Shown: positions 54,049 to 63,474 of the stretch, one piece after another | Numbering within the stretch: position 1 is the first letter of the stretch | How the letters are laid out: each line of letters starts with the position of its first letter | Origin: an uncultured Clostridia bacterium | Lineage (GTDB): Bacteria; Bacillota; Clostridia; Christensenellales; UBA1242 | Direction: 5' to 3' | Assembly: GCA_937896905.1 (NCBI GenBank) | Contig: CALBOE010000006.1 | Span: 1 to 64,000, forward strand | DNA length: 64,000 nt | Program-made: the position numbers and the translations under genes | The notes under the pieces: model-generated | Told to the model about the DNA's origin: nothing | Seen by the model: the letters and a program-made list of their open reading frames with translations, nothing else | Database searches by the model: none

Positions 54049-54431
54049 AAATTTGGATACCAATGTTGCTTTTGTTGCTTAGTGTTGTTAGCCTATGTGT
54101 GTGGGACGGAATTCACACAAACAAAAGTTTTAGCCACATGGAAAAGGAAAGCAATGAAATTTATATAGCCCTTCAAACAACTTCAATAACCGACGAAAAT
54201 TTGCAAGAAAAAATTATTAGTTTGAACGCTTTTTGGACAGAAAAAATGGACATGCTAAGCATATCCATTTCCAGAAAGGATTTACAACCCGTTTCGGATT
54301 ATCTTCAATATTTATATGCATCTATTTTAAACGAGAGCCAAGAAGACGCAATAACCTACTCTCGCTTGCTTCATTATAATGTTCAAGGGTTGCAAGAGGC
54401 AAACGGCATTAATGCTTTAAATTTGCTGTAA
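54045..54431 (+). CDS. DUF4363 protein
   Basis: A 128-residue protein with one N-terminal membrane helix (IPMLLLLLSVVSLCVW) and an extracytoplasmic helical domain with NAFWTEKMDMLSISISRKDL. This is the usual partner of DUF421 proteins in Clostridia. AAGGAG lies inside the end of the DUF421 frame, and the start overlaps its stop (ATGA). Confidence 0.82.
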   Translation: MKIWIPMLLLLLSVVSLCVWDGIHTNKSFSHMEKESNEIYIALQTTSITDENLQEKIISLNAFWTEKMDMLSISISRKDLQPVSDYLQYLYASILNESQEDAITYSRLLHYNVQGLQEANGINALNLL

Positions 54432-54436
54432 AATTA

Positions 54437-57247
54437 TCATTTAAGCATTTGCTTTAAATACATTCCAGTATAACTGCCTTTAATTTGGCAAATTTCTTCT
54501 GGAGTGCCACAAGCAACAACTTTGCCTCCACCTTCACCACCTTCTGGCCCCATATCTATAATATAATCTGCAATTTTAACAATGTCTAAATTATGTTCAA
54601 TAACAACAACTGTGTTGCCCTTGCCCACTAATCTTTGCAATATGGCAACCAGTTTTTTAACATCATAACTATGAAGCCCTGTGGTTGGTTCGTCTAAAAT
54701 ATACACCGTGTTGCCTGTATCTCTTCTTGTTAACTCTGTTGCAAGTTTAAGGCGTTGAGCTTCCCCACCGGAAAGAGTTGTTGCGCTTTGTCCAAGTTTA
54801 ACATAACCTAAACCAACATCAACAAGAGTTTGCAAAATTCGTTTAATTGGTGGAACTGCATCAAAGAAGACGTAAGCCTCATCTATTGTCATTTCTAACA
54901 CATCGTAAATTGATTTGCCTTTATATAAAACATCTAAAGTTTCCCTAGAATATCGCTTGCCCGCACACACTTCACAAGGCACAAAAACGTCTGCCATAAA
55001 ATACATTTTTAGGCGTTTAACCCCATCTCCAGCACACGCTTCGCATCTTCCGCCCGAAATGTTAAAACTAAATTTGCCCATATCAAATCCACGTTCTTTT
55101 GCCCCTGTGGTTGAAGCAAATAATTCTCTAATTTTCGTAAACACTCCCGAATAAGTTGCCGGGTTGCTTCGTGGAGTTCGACCAATTGGAGTTTGGTCTA
55201 TTTGAATAACCTTGTCTATATCTTCAATGCCTAATATTGCGCCTAGGTTTTTATCTTTATCTCGCCTATTTATAGAGTTAAAGAGTGCCCTATAAAATAT
55301 GTCGTTAACTAAAGTGGATTTTCCGCTTCCGCTAACGCCAGTAACACAAGTTAAAACTCCCCGTGGAATTGCCACATCTAAACCGCTAATATTATGCTCT
55401 TGGCAATCTAACAAACGAATAAATCCCTTGTCTAACAGTCTACGTTCTTCCGGTAATTCGATTGTAATTTCACCACTTAAAAATTTGCCGGTTATAGATT
55501 TTTCGCTTTTAATAAGATCCTGCACACTGCCTTGTGCCACAATTTCCCCACCATGAACACCTGCCTTAGGGCCAATATCCACCAAATAATCGGCTTGGCG
55601 TATTGTGTCCTCGTCGTGCTCAACAACAACTAGAGTGTTTCCTAAGTCTCTTAAATTTTTCAGTGTGTCGATTAATTTATCATTATCTCGTTGATGCAAC
55701 CCAATGCTTGGCTCATCTAGAATATATAAAACGCCACTTAATCCACTTCCAATTTGCGTTGCTAAACGTATTCTTTGCGCTTCTCCGCCAGATAGTGTTC
55801 CTGCCCTTCGTGAAAGTGTTAAATAGGTTAAACCAACATTTATAAGGAAAGAAAGTCTGCCACAAATTTCGTTAACAATACTTTCGGCAATGGTTTTGTC
55901 GGTTTTGCTTAATTTTAACCCTTTAATAAAAGAGTAAATTTTGCTTATGCTCATATCGCAAACATCTGCAATGCTTTTGCCATCTATTTTAATTGAAAGC
56001 GCACTTGGGTTTAACCTTTTGCCTAAACATTCTGGGCAAGTGTCCTCGCTCATCAGTTTGTAAATTTCTTCTTTAACATATTCACTTTGACTTTCCTGAA
56101 ATCTTCTTAACAAATCTGGAATAATCCCCATAAACAGCATATCTTTATTAGTGCAATATTGGTTCAAATTCGGCGCAATAATTCCATTGCCTTGTTCTCC
56201 ATTCATAAGGACCCTTCGTGCTTCTAAGGGGATTTTATTATACGGTGTGTCTAAAGTAAAACCATAATTTTTTGCAAGTTTTGTTAATGCTTTTTTGGTT
56301 ATTCCCGTTGCGTCAATATTAAATCCCATAACGGTTAGTGCACCTTCGTTAATGGAAAGTCGGTCATTTTTAACAATGGAACTTTCGCCTATTTTAATAA
56401 CATAACCAAGCCCGGCACATTTTGGGCACGCACCTGCATGATTATTAAAACTAAACAATGTTGGTTCAATGTCTGGAATAGAGATTCCACAATCTACACA
56501 ACTATATTTAATGCTATATAATTTGTTTTCGTTGTTAGCATTAATAATAACCAATCCTTGCGCAATTTCTAGGCATTTAGAAACCGACTCGGTTATACGG
56601 AAAACACTATTTTCTTTTTTAACAATTCTATCTACTACAACGTAAATGTCATGGCGCTTATTCTTTTCAAGCACAATTGCGTCGTCTAGCGAATATACCG
56701 TTCCGTCAACCATAACACGAACAAAGCCGTCTTTCTTTAATTCATCAATAGTTTTTTCGTGCGTACCTTTTTGGCTTCTAACAATTGGCGCCATAATAAG
56801 CATTTTTGTTCCATCTTCTGCTTGCATAATGCGGTCCACAATTTGATCCAAGGTTTGAACCGAGATAGGTTTGCCGCACTTTGGGCAATATGGTTTTCCA
56901 ATTCTTGCAAACAACAACCTTAAATAATCGTAAATTTCGGTTATTGTTCCAACAGTTGAACGTGGATTGTTGTTGGTGCTTTTTTGGTCTATTGCAATTG
57001 CTGGGCTAAGGCCATCTATGCTTTCAACATCCGGCTTATTCATTTGCCCTAAAAACTGCCTTGCATAACTGGATAAGCTTTCCATATATCTGCGTTGCCC
57101 TTCTGCAAAAATTGTGTCGAATGCCAAAGTAGATTTTCCGCAACCACTAACACCAGAAAAAACAACCAACTTATTTTTTGGTATGGTTAAATTTATATTT
57201 TTTAAATTATTTTCTTTTGCGCCTTTAATTACAATATTTTCTAGCAT
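54437..57247 (-). CDS. uvrA: Excinuclease ABC subunit A
   Basis: DNA-damage recognition ATPase. Two ABC modules: Walker A GVSGCGKST at about 31-39 and GVSGSGKST at about 631-639, each with an LSGGEAQR signature. Zinc fingers are present (CPKCGKPI; CEACAGDG and CEVCAGKRY). The length of 936 residues is normal. GGGTGAATT precedes the ATG. It is convergent with DUF4363 with 5 bases between stops and no terminator in between. uvrB is on the other strand 2.8 kb downstream. Confidence 0.97.
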   Translation of the reverse strand: MLENIVIKGAKENNLKNINLTIPKNKLVVFSGVSGCGKSTLAFDTIFAEGQRRYMESLSSYARQFLGQMNKPDVESIDGLSPAIAIDQKSTNNNPRSTVGTITEIYDYLRLLFARIGKPYCPKCGKPISVQTLDQIVDRIMQAEDGTKMLIMAPIVRSQKGTHEKTIDELKKDGFVRVMVDGTVYSLDDAIVLEKNKRHDIYVVVDRIVKKENSVFRITESVSKCLEIAQGLVIINANNENKLYSIKYSCVDCGISIPDIEPTLFSFNNHAGACPKCAGLGYVIKIGESSIVKNDRLSINEGALTVMGFNIDATGITKKALTKLAKNYGFTLDTPYNKIPLEARRVLMNGEQGNGIIAPNLNQYCTNKDMLFMGIIPDLLRRFQESQSEYVKEEIYKLMSEDTCPECLGKRLNPSALSIKIDGKSIADVCDMSISKIYSFIKGLKLSKTDKTIAESIVNEICGRLSFLINVGLTYLTLSRRAGTLSGGEAQRIRLATQIGSGLSGVLYILDEPSIGLHQRDNDKLIDTLKNLRDLGNTLVVVEHDEDTIRQADYLVDIGPKAGVHGGEIVAQGSVQDLIKSEKSITGKFLSGEITIELPEERRLLDKGFIRLLDCQEHNISGLDVAIPRGVLTCVTGVSGSGKSTLVNDIFYRALFNSINRRDKDKNLGAILGIEDIDKVIQIDQTPIGRTPRSNPATYSGVFTKIRELFASTTGAKERGFDMGKFSFNISGGRCEACAGDGVKRLKMYFMADVFVPCEVCAGKRYSRETLDVLYKGKSIYDVLEMTIDEAYVFFDAVPPIKRILQTLVDVGLGYVKLGQSATTLSGGEAQRLKLATELTRRDTGNTVYILDEPTTGLHSYDVKKLVAILQRLVGKGNTVVVIEHNLDIVKIADYIIDMGPEGGEGGGKVVACGTPEEICQIKGSYTGMYLKQMLK

Positions 57248-57440
57248 AATTCACCCACTTACAAAATTATTTTAAAATTTTTGCCTTAAATTTTGCTATT
57301 TATGATTATACCAAACAATTTTTGCTTTTTCAAGTATTATTTTACAAGAAATAAGTTAATATTACAATATAACTTTTTGTAAATTTGCATATTGCTTGAC
57401 AAAACTTCTAAAAATTTTAAACTAAATTATAGGAGAAATT

Positions 57441-59210
57441 ATGAAAAAAAGAAGTCAAATTGCAGAAGAATTGAAATGGGATTTATCTGGTTTAATTAAA
57501 AATGAAGAAGAAATTAAAAATATTTTTGAAATAATGCAAAAATTAACCGAAATTCTGCCAACTTACAGCGGAAAATTAGGAAATAAAGAATTATTATTAG
57601 AAAGGTTAACAAAATATCAGCCAGATTTTATTAAAATTCAAAAATTAGGTTCATATTTAGGCAACTGCTTTAACGTAGATTCAGCCAATGTAAAAATTTT
57701 AGAACTCAACCAAAAATTTAGCACTTTAAGCACCAAACTTAATCAGGCAGATTCATTTTTCATGCCACAGATGTATGAGTTAAGCGACGAATATTTAACA
57801 AGCTTGCTTAACGATAAAAGATTTGCAGATTTCGACAATACAATAAAGGAAATTATTAAATTAAAACCGCATAAATTAGATGAAAAAACCACCGAATTGC
57901 TAGCAAAAATGGGCAGTTTTCTTGGCAACAATGAAAATTTACACAGCATTTTAAACGATTCTGAAATGACTTTTGCCGACGCAGTGGATAGCAAAGGCAA
58001 AACCTACAAAGTGGATAATTCCACCTCGGCACAATATTTGCGAAGCAAGGACGGTGTTTTAAGAAAAAGCACCTTCACTTCACGAATGAATGGCTATAAA
58101 GCACTAAACAAAACCTTTGCAGAACTTTATATTAAAGATATGGAACTTGATAAATTTAGCACAGAACTAGCCCACTATCCAGACCTTTTAACCAAAGAAT
58201 TATTGTTAAATGACATTCCTCGTTCCGTGTTTGATAACATTATAAACACAACCAACAAACAAATTCCGCTTCTTCAAAGTTTTGTTAAAACACAAGCAAA
58301 AATTTCTGGCAACAAGCAATTTGCATATTACGATTTATTTGAAGACAATAAAATTGGCGGGAAAATAGATATCCCACAAGCAAAAGAACTTATTTTAAAC
58401 GCACTTCAACCTCTTGGTGAAGATTACGTTAGCATTGCAAAGCGAAAACTAAACGATAAAACAATCGACTTCCTTCCAAATAAAAACAAATATTCTGGCG
58501 CATATTGTGCAAATTGCTTTGATGCCGACACTGTTATTTTAATGAACTATCTTTACGATTACGAATCGGTTTCCACCCTTGCTCACGAACTTGGGCATTG
58601 CGTTAATGCTGAATATTTTAACAATAATCAGCCATACGAAAAAGCAGAAATAACAATTTTTGCAGCAGAAATTGCCAGCATTGTAAACGAAATTTTGCTT
58701 ACTCAATATATGCTTAAAAATGCAACAACAAAACAAAAATCTTACTATTTGCACAAGTTTTTAGATGGCGTTAGAAGCACAATTTATAGGCAGGTTTTGT
58801 TCAGCGAATTTGAACTTTTTGCACATCAAAAAATTGAAAACGAACAACCAATAACCTATGCTGACCTTAACAAGTGCTATGCTGACCTTAACAAAAAATA
58901 TTATGGCACATCTTGCAAATTACCTGAAGGGCTTCAATATGAATGGAGCAGAATTCCGCATTTCTATTCGCCGTATTATGTGTATGCCTATGCAACAGGT
59001 ATGGTAACCGCAATAACCATTGCTTCCAGGGTTTTAAACGAAGCAAGCTTTGCAGAAAAATATATTAAATTCCTAAAAAATGGAACAAACAAAAATCCGG
59101 TTGAAATGCTTAAAGAAATTGGCATAGATTTAACTACAACCGCACCGTTTGAAACTGCATTTAAATTCATTCAAACTCAACTAAACGAATATAAATCGCT
59201 TAATAAATAA
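57441..59210 (+). CDS. pepF: Oligoendopeptidase F family peptidase (M3B)
   Basis: Zinc metallopeptidase that cleaves cytoplasmic oligopeptides. The HExxH motif is HELGHCVN near residues 382-389. The downstream Glu is in EIASIVNEILL, and the IPHFYSPYYVYAYATG stretch is typical. N-terminal helical domain precedes. Length 589 residues. AGGAG precedes the ATG. It stands alone between uvrA and the small paralogue pair. Confidence 0.92.
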   Translation: MKKRSQIAEELKWDLSGLIKNEEEIKNIFEIMQKLTEILPTYSGKLGNKELLLERLTKYQPDFIKIQKLGSYLGNCFNVDSANVKILELNQKFSTLSTKLNQADSFFMPQMYELSDEYLTSLLNDKRFADFDNTIKEIIKLKPHKLDEKTTELLAKMGSFLGNNENLHSILNDSEMTFADAVDSKGKTYKVDNSTSAQYLRSKDGVLRKSTFTSRMNGYKALNKTFAELYIKDMELDKFSTELAHYPDLLTKELLLNDIPRSVFDNIINTTNKQIPLLQSFVKTQAKISGNKQFAYYDLFEDNKIGGKIDIPQAKELILNALQPLGEDYVSIAKRKLNDKTIDFLPNKNKYSGAYCANCFDADTVILMNYLYDYESVSTLAHELGHCVNAEYFNNNQPYEKAEITIFAAEIASIVNEILLTQYMLKNATTKQKSYYLHKFLDGVRSTIYRQVLFSEFELFAHQKIENEQPITYADLNKCYADLNKKYYGTSCKLPEGLQYEWSRIPHFYSPYYVYAYATGMVTAITIASRVLNEASFAEKYIKFLKNGTNKNPVEMLKEIGIDLTTTAPFETAFKFIQTQLNEYKSLNK

Positions 59211-59261
59211 TTTATAAAAGATTGCAAAACCTAATTGTAAATGCTATAATAGGAGTGAATT

Positions 59262-59630
59262 ATGCTGGATAAAAAGTCAATTTCCGTGTTAAAGGCGCTT
59301 AATAAACTGTCAAATGGCACTGCATATAAGGTTACAACCAGTGAGGAAATTATATCTTCACTAAACCAAAAATCGCAATATGATACAGATAGCATTAAGC
59401 AAATTATGGAGTTTTTAGAAAAGCAAGAGTATTTAACAATTAAATTTAGCGAAGAAAACACATACTGCTATTCGCTTTTACCAAAAGCACGAATTGTTTT
59501 GGAGCAAGAAAATAGCAAACTTAAACCAAAACAAGCAAAAACAAAAGTTTGGCACTATGTGTTTGTTATGCTTGCTTCGTTTATTGGAACAATGCTTGCC
59601 CTTCTTATCTTCTTTTACGCAGCAATATAA
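59262..59630 (+). CDS. Small protein with winged-helix-like head and C-terminal membrane helix
   Basis: A 122-residue protein. Residues 1-75 look like a winged helix (ISVLKALNKLSNGTAYKVTT; IMEFLEKQEYLTIKFSEEN). A charged linker and one C-terminal membrane helix (WHYVFVMLASFIGTMLALLI) follow. The next gene has the same plan, so they are paralogues. AGGAGTGA precedes the ATG. They may be membrane-tethered regulators, but no known family is recognised. Confidence 0.65.
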   Translation: MLDKKSISVLKALNKLSNGTAYKVTTSEEIISSLNQKSQYDTDSIKQIMEFLEKQEYLTIKFSEENTYCYSLLPKARIVLEQENSKLKPKQAKTKVWHYVFVMLASFIGTMLALLIFFYAAI

Positions 59631-59638
59631 GGAATGTT

Positions 59639-60004
59639 ATGCTAACCTTTAAAGAAAAATATGTTATGGAATATGTTTATCAAAAGTGCCAAGGCAAGAA
59701 ATCTTGCCTTATTTCGCCACGAGAAATTATTTCATTTGCTGCAGATAAATATGTTTTATACGCCGACGAACTTGAAAAAATTATGACCAATTTAAGTTAC
59801 GATAATTATATTGAACTTTTAAAGTCGGATAAAAAAGGTAGCCCAGTTTATTGCGTTTCACTAAAACTTAAAGGCGAAGGCTTTCACAGAGAACTAACAA
59901 ACAACAAGCGCAATTTGTGGTGGAGCATTGGCTCTAAGGTGTTGCTTGCAATTGTTGGTGCTGTTGTTGCATTCCTAGTAACCTTGCTATTAAAGCAATT
60001 ATAA
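59639..60004 (+). CDS. Paralogue of the preceding membrane-tethered winged-helix-like protein
   Basis: A 121-residue protein. Its N-terminal domain (YVMEYVYQKCQGKKSCLISP; LEKIMTNLSYDNYIELLKS) is like that of the gene before it, and it also ends in one membrane helix (VLLAIVGAVVAFLVTLLLKQ). The start at 59639 follows AAGGAA and lies eight bases after the previous stop. uvrB begins nine bases after its stop, so the three genes are probably cotranscribed. Confidence 0.65.
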   Translation: MLTFKEKYVMEYVYQKCQGKKSCLISPREIISFAADKYVLYADELEKIMTNLSYDNYIELLKSDKKGSPVYCVSLKLKGEGFHRELTNNKRNLWWSIGSKVLLAIVGAVVAFLVTLLLKQL

Positions 60005-60013
60005 CAAAGAATT

Positions 60014-61969
60014 ATGGAATTTAGAAATTTTGAATTAGTAAGTAAATATAAACCCACTGGCGACCAGCCCGAAGCCATAAATTCTTTGGTGGAAGGCATT
60101 AAAGATGGCTTAACTTCGCAAGTTTTAAAAGGGGTTACAGGAAGCGGAAAAACTTTCACAATGGCAAACATAATTGCCCAAGTTAACCGCCCTACTCTTG
60201 TGCTTGCGCACAATAAAACGCTTGCCGCTCAACTCTGCAACGAGTTTAGAGAATTTTTCCCTAACAACAGAGTTGAATTTTTTGTTTCGTATTACGATTA
60301 CTATCAACCCGAAGCATACATAGTTTCTAGCGACACATATATTGAAAAAGACATGAGCGTTAATGACGAAATAGATAAACTTCGCCACAGCGCCACAAGT
60401 AGTTTGTTAGAGAGAAGCGACACCATTGTCGTTGCGTCTGTTTCTTGCATATACGGTTTGGGTGGGCCAGAAGAATATTATAATTTGCACATTTCCTTGC
60501 GTGCTGGCGATAAACTTACCCGTGAAGAACTTATAAGCAAACTTGTTGCAATTCAATATCAGCGCAATGAAATAGATTTTGCCCGTTCCACATTCCGTGC
60601 AAGGGGTGATGTTGTAGACATATTCCCGGCAGATAGCAGCGAACGTGCTATAAGAGTTGAGTTTTTTGACGATACAATTGAACAAATTAGCGAATTTGAA
60701 GTTGTTACTGGAAAAGTTTTAAACAGATTACAACACGCAGCCATATTCCCTGCCACACACTATGCGGTGGGAAGTGAAAAACTGCAACAAGCTTTAAAAC
60801 AAATTAAAATTGATGCACAAGAACGGGAAGAATATTTTAACGCACAAGGCAAATATATAGAAGCGCAACGCATTAGAGAACGCACCAACTACGACCTTGA
60901 AATGATGCAAGAAATGGGCTATTGCTCTGGCATTGAAAACTACTCCCGCTATTTTGACGGAAGAAGCCCTGGAATGCCACCCTACACCCTTTTAGACTAT
61001 TTCCCAAATGGTTTCCTTTTGTTTGTGGACGAAAGCCACATAACAATACCGCAAGTGCGTGGAATGTATAATGGAGATAGAGCCAGAAAAACAAACCTTG
61101 TAGATTACGGGTTCCGTCTTCCTAGCGCTTTTGATAATCGCCCACTAGATTTTGAAGAATTTAACCGACGACTAACTCAAACAATTTACGTTTCAGCAAC
61201 ACCTAATGATTATGAACTTAACCTTTCGGGCAACACTGTTGAGCAAGTTATTCGCCCAACCTATTTGTTGGACCCTGAAATTGAAGTTCGCCCAAGCAGT
61301 GGCCAAGTTGACGATTTATATGACGAAATTAACAAACAAACGGCCAAAAAAGGCAAAGTTTTAGTTACAACTTTAACCAAGAAAATGGCAGAAGATTTAT
61401 GTGCATATCTAGGTGAAAATGGTGTTAGAGTTAAATACTTGCACAGCGATATAGATACTTTGGAAAGGGTTAAAATTTTAAACGAACTTCGTGCCGACGA
61501 ATTTGATGTGCTTGTTGGTATTAACCTGTTGCGTGAAGGATTAGACCTGCCAGAAGTTACACTTGTTGCCATATTAGATGCCGATAAAGAAGGTTTCTTG
61601 CGTTCTGCAACCTCCTTAATTCAAACAATCGGGCGTGCCGCACGTAACAGTGAAAGTAAAGTTATTATGTATGCCGACAACATAACAGATAGTATGAAAA
61701 AGGCAATAGACGAAACTAACCGCAGAAGAGAAATTCAACAAGCCTATAACACTGCCCATAACGTTAAACCTGTTACAGTTAAAAAAGCAATTGTGGATAC
61801 GCTTAAAATTAGAATGGATAAAAAAGAAGAAAAAATGAGCAAGGCAGATATTATTAAAAACATTGAACAAATGAAAGGTATGATGCAAACTGCAGCAAAT
61901 CAGCTAGATTTTGAAACCGCCATTAAACTCCGTGAAGAAATTGCCAAACTTAAACGAAAACTGCGATAA
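60014..61969 (+). CDS. uvrB: Excinuclease ABC subunit B
   Basis: Damage-verifying helicase-like subunit that works with UvrA and UvrC. Walker A GVTGSGKTF is near residues 40-48. The beta-hairpin region contains FVSYYDYYQPEAYI, and DEIDKLRHSATSSLL follows. Helicase motif SATP is at YVSATPNDYELN, and GLDLPEVTLVAILDADKEGF is in the second RecA domain. A C-terminal UVR domain is present (about 615-650). Length 651 residues. The SD is weak (AAAGAA). Confidence 0.97.
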   Translation: MEFRNFELVSKYKPTGDQPEAINSLVEGIKDGLTSQVLKGVTGSGKTFTMANIIAQVNRPTLVLAHNKTLAAQLCNEFREFFPNNRVEFFVSYYDYYQPEAYIVSSDTYIEKDMSVNDEIDKLRHSATSSLLERSDTIVVASVSCIYGLGGPEEYYNLHISLRAGDKLTREELISKLVAIQYQRNEIDFARSTFRARGDVVDIFPADSSERAIRVEFFDDTIEQISEFEVVTGKVLNRLQHAAIFPATHYAVGSEKLQQALKQIKIDAQEREEYFNAQGKYIEAQRIRERTNYDLEMMQEMGYCSGIENYSRYFDGRSPGMPPYTLLDYFPNGFLLFVDESHITIPQVRGMYNGDRARKTNLVDYGFRLPSAFDNRPLDFEEFNRRLTQTIYVSATPNDYELNLSGNTVEQVIRPTYLLDPEIEVRPSSGQVDDLYDEINKQTAKKGKVLVTTLTKKMAEDLCAYLGENGVRVKYLHSDIDTLERVKILNELRADEFDVLVGINLLREGLDLPEVTLVAILDADKEGFLRSATSLIQTIGRAARNSESKVIMYADNITDSMKKAIDETNRRREIQQAYNTAHNVKPVTVKKAIVDTLKIRMDKKEEKMSKADIIKNIEQMKGMMQTAANQLDFETAIKLREEIAKLKRKLR

Positions 61970-61971
61970 AA

Positions 61972-62008
61972 AAACCGAGATTAAGGGCTAGTAATTTTGA
62001 AACTAGTG
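61972..62008 (+). repeat. Left inverted repeat of the radical SAM cassette
   Basis: A 37-base stretch right after the uvrB stop. The reverse complement of 63475-63510 matches it closely: identical AAACCGAG at the outer end and identical TTTTGAAACTAGTG at the inner end, with scattered differences between. Confidence 0.65.
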
Positions 62009-62045
62009 AAATCACTTTATTTATAAATAATAAAGTGATTTTTTT
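62009..62045 (+). terminator. Terminator of uvrB
   Basis: A 13-bp perfect stem (AAATCACTTTATT with AATAAAGTGATTT) around a 7-base loop, followed by seven T. Confidence 0.9.
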
Positions 62046-62062
62046 CTTATGCAATACTACTA

Positions 62063-62091
62063 TTGAAATATTTTACCAAATATGCTATAAT
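62063..62091 (+). promoter_or_regulatory. Promoter of the radical SAM gene
   Basis: TTGAAA at 62063 and TATAAT at 62086 are exactly 17 bases apart, with TGC forming an extended -10. The start would fall just at the GGAG site, so the leader is very short. Confidence 0.75.
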
Positions 62092-62107
62092 ACTAGCGGA
62101 GAAAGTT

Positions 62108-63082
62108 ATGAAGATTAAAGACCTTTGTTTCGAAATAATACAAAAATGTCCAAATAATTGTATGTTTTGTTCTTCCGAAAGCAATTTTGAAAAATGTAAT
62201 ATTGTTGATTTTGGAACTTTTAAAAATACAATAAATCATTTTATATCTCTTGGTGGCATTAAAGAAATTTCTTTTAGTGGCGGAGAACCGATGTTGCACC
62301 CAAATATTTTTGATATGGTTAGATATTGTAGTGATTTGGGTATAAAAACAACACTTTATACAAGTGGTATTGTATCAAGAACAGAACAATCACGAAGTGA
62401 TAACATATATATTCAAAAAATCTTAAATCAACTTGGTAATTTTAGGGAAATATCTATTGAAGAATTTAATAAATTAGAAAGATGTGGATTGTCGAAAGTT
62501 GTATTTGATTTACAAGCAAGCGAAGTTGATGCGTATAATGAACTAATGGGCACAAAAAATAATATGCCTTTGCTTTTAAAAACAATTCTTCATGCTTCTT
62601 ATTTTTCTTTTGATAAGTCTATACATTTTATACCAAATAAAATAAACGTAAATCAAATAAAAGATGTATTGGAATTAACAGAACTTGCTGGCATTAGTGA
62701 GTTGAGAGTTTTAAAATTTGTGCCACAAGGTCGTGGGAAACAAAATCGAAAAGATTTACAATTAAGCAATGATGAACTACTTGCTTTTGTAAAATATGTA
62801 GAACAACTAACCAGTGATATTACAACAATAAAAATAGGGATACCACTACTTAGCGAAAATCAACATATTTGCACGGCTGGTTACGATAAAGTTGTCATAA
62901 GATATGATGGACAGATATTGCCTTGTCCTGCATTTAAAGATATTGATTTAAAATCATTAGAACAAAAAGGTTTTAAATCTGTAAATATATTTCATAATTT
63001 GAAAGATTATCAAACTACCGAAAATTCTCATAACACACCTTTATGTGAACAATTTGGTAGACATGAAGAAAAACAATTGTAG
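62108..63082 (+). CDS. Radical SAM protein with Cys-rich C-terminal motif
   Basis: A 324-residue radical SAM enzyme. The [4Fe-4S] cluster is bound by CPNNCMFC (CxxxCxxC, residues 14-21), and SGGEP follows at about 60-64. The C-terminal part contains HICTAG and, some 16 residues later, PCPAF, as in SPASM- or twitch-type auxiliary cluster domains of peptide- and cofactor-modifying enzymes. The substrate is unknown and no precursor peptide is evident nearby. The ATG at 62108 has GGAG six bases upstream. The base composition and its palindromic flanks differ from the host genes around it, suggesting transfer. Confidence 0.88.
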   Translation: MKIKDLCFEIIQKCPNNCMFCSSESNFEKCNIVDFGTFKNTINHFISLGGIKEISFSGGEPMLHPNIFDMVRYCSDLGIKTTLYTSGIVSRTEQSRSDNIYIQKILNQLGNFREISIEEFNKLERCGLSKVVFDLQASEVDAYNELMGTKNNMPLLLKTILHASYFSFDKSIHFIPNKINVNQIKDVLELTELAGISELRVLKFVPQGRGKQNRKDLQLSNDELLAFVKYVEQLTSDITTIKIGIPLLSENQHICTAGYDKVVIRYDGQILPCPAFKDIDLKSLEQKGFKSVNIFHNLKDYQTTENSHNTPLCEQFGRHEEKQL

Positions 63083-63113
63083 TAAAATTACATATCTTAA
63101 TATGGCACTTAGA

Positions 63114-63167
63114 CGTGTGCTTGTCATATACAAGTGTTCTCGCTTCGCTCGAACAGACAAGCACACG
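63114..63167. repeat. Palindrome downstream of the radical SAM gene
   Basis: CGTGTGCTTGTC and GACAAGCACACG form a perfect 12-bp outer stem. A smaller GTTC/GAAC stem lies inside. No T run follows, so it is not a plain terminator. Confidence 0.8.
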
Positions 63168-63190
63168 ACTATAAACCAAATAAAGCAGAC

Positions 63191-63233
63191 AAAAAGCGAA
63201 AGTGTTGGTAAACATAACACACTTTCGCTTTTT
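63191..63233. terminator. Strong hairpin, probably bidirectional terminator
   Basis: A perfect 15-bp stem (AAAAAGCGAAAGTGT with ACACTTTCGCTTTTT) with a 13-base loop, A-rich on one side and T-rich on the other. It lies about 110 bases after the radical SAM stop. Confidence 0.75.
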
Positions 63234-63247
63234 GCTGTCTATATGTC

Positions 63248-63427
63248 GGCTAATTTATTCCATGGTGTACTTGACAAGAGTCTCTGAAATGAGTTTTTCT
63301 TTTTTTACTAGTTAAGACAGAGAAACGATATTTGTGCTTATGGCTTTGCTTTTCCCGTTTCTCTGTCTTTTGATATTATGTTTTCATTTCTTCTCTTGTC
63401 AAGCACCTTTCACGGCATAAAGTAGCC
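63248..63427. repeat. Nested palindromic element (MITE-like or structured RNA)
   Basis: The outer arms at 63248-63280 and 63393-63427 are near-complementary over about 33 bases (TTGACAAGAG with CTCTTGTCAA at the inner end, GGCTA with TAGCC at the outer end). Inside lies a second perfect 12-bp stem (GACAGAGAAACG at 63316, CGTTTCTCTGTC at 63356) around a 28-base loop. No protein gene fits. Confidence 0.75.
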
Positions 63428-63429
63428 AA

Positions 63430-63465
63430 GAAAAAAGAGAACTAGATTTGATATTCTAATTCTCT
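63430..63465 (-). terminator. Terminator of the 63497-64000 gene
   Basis: On the minus strand AGAGAATTAGA and TCTAGTTCTCT pair (11 bp, one G-U) around an 8-base loop, followed by TTTTT. Confidence 0.8.
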
Positions 63466-63474
63466 TAATTATTA

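Noticed and set aside
59242..59250. TGCTATAAT as promoter of the 59262 gene
   Set aside because: It would start transcription after the AGGAG site that the gene appears to use, so the two signals conflict; left uncalled.
63045..63287. Small peptide as substrate of the radical SAM enzyme
   Set aside because: The only frame there runs through two perfect palindromes and overlaps the enzyme's end; it has no ribosome site or precursor features.
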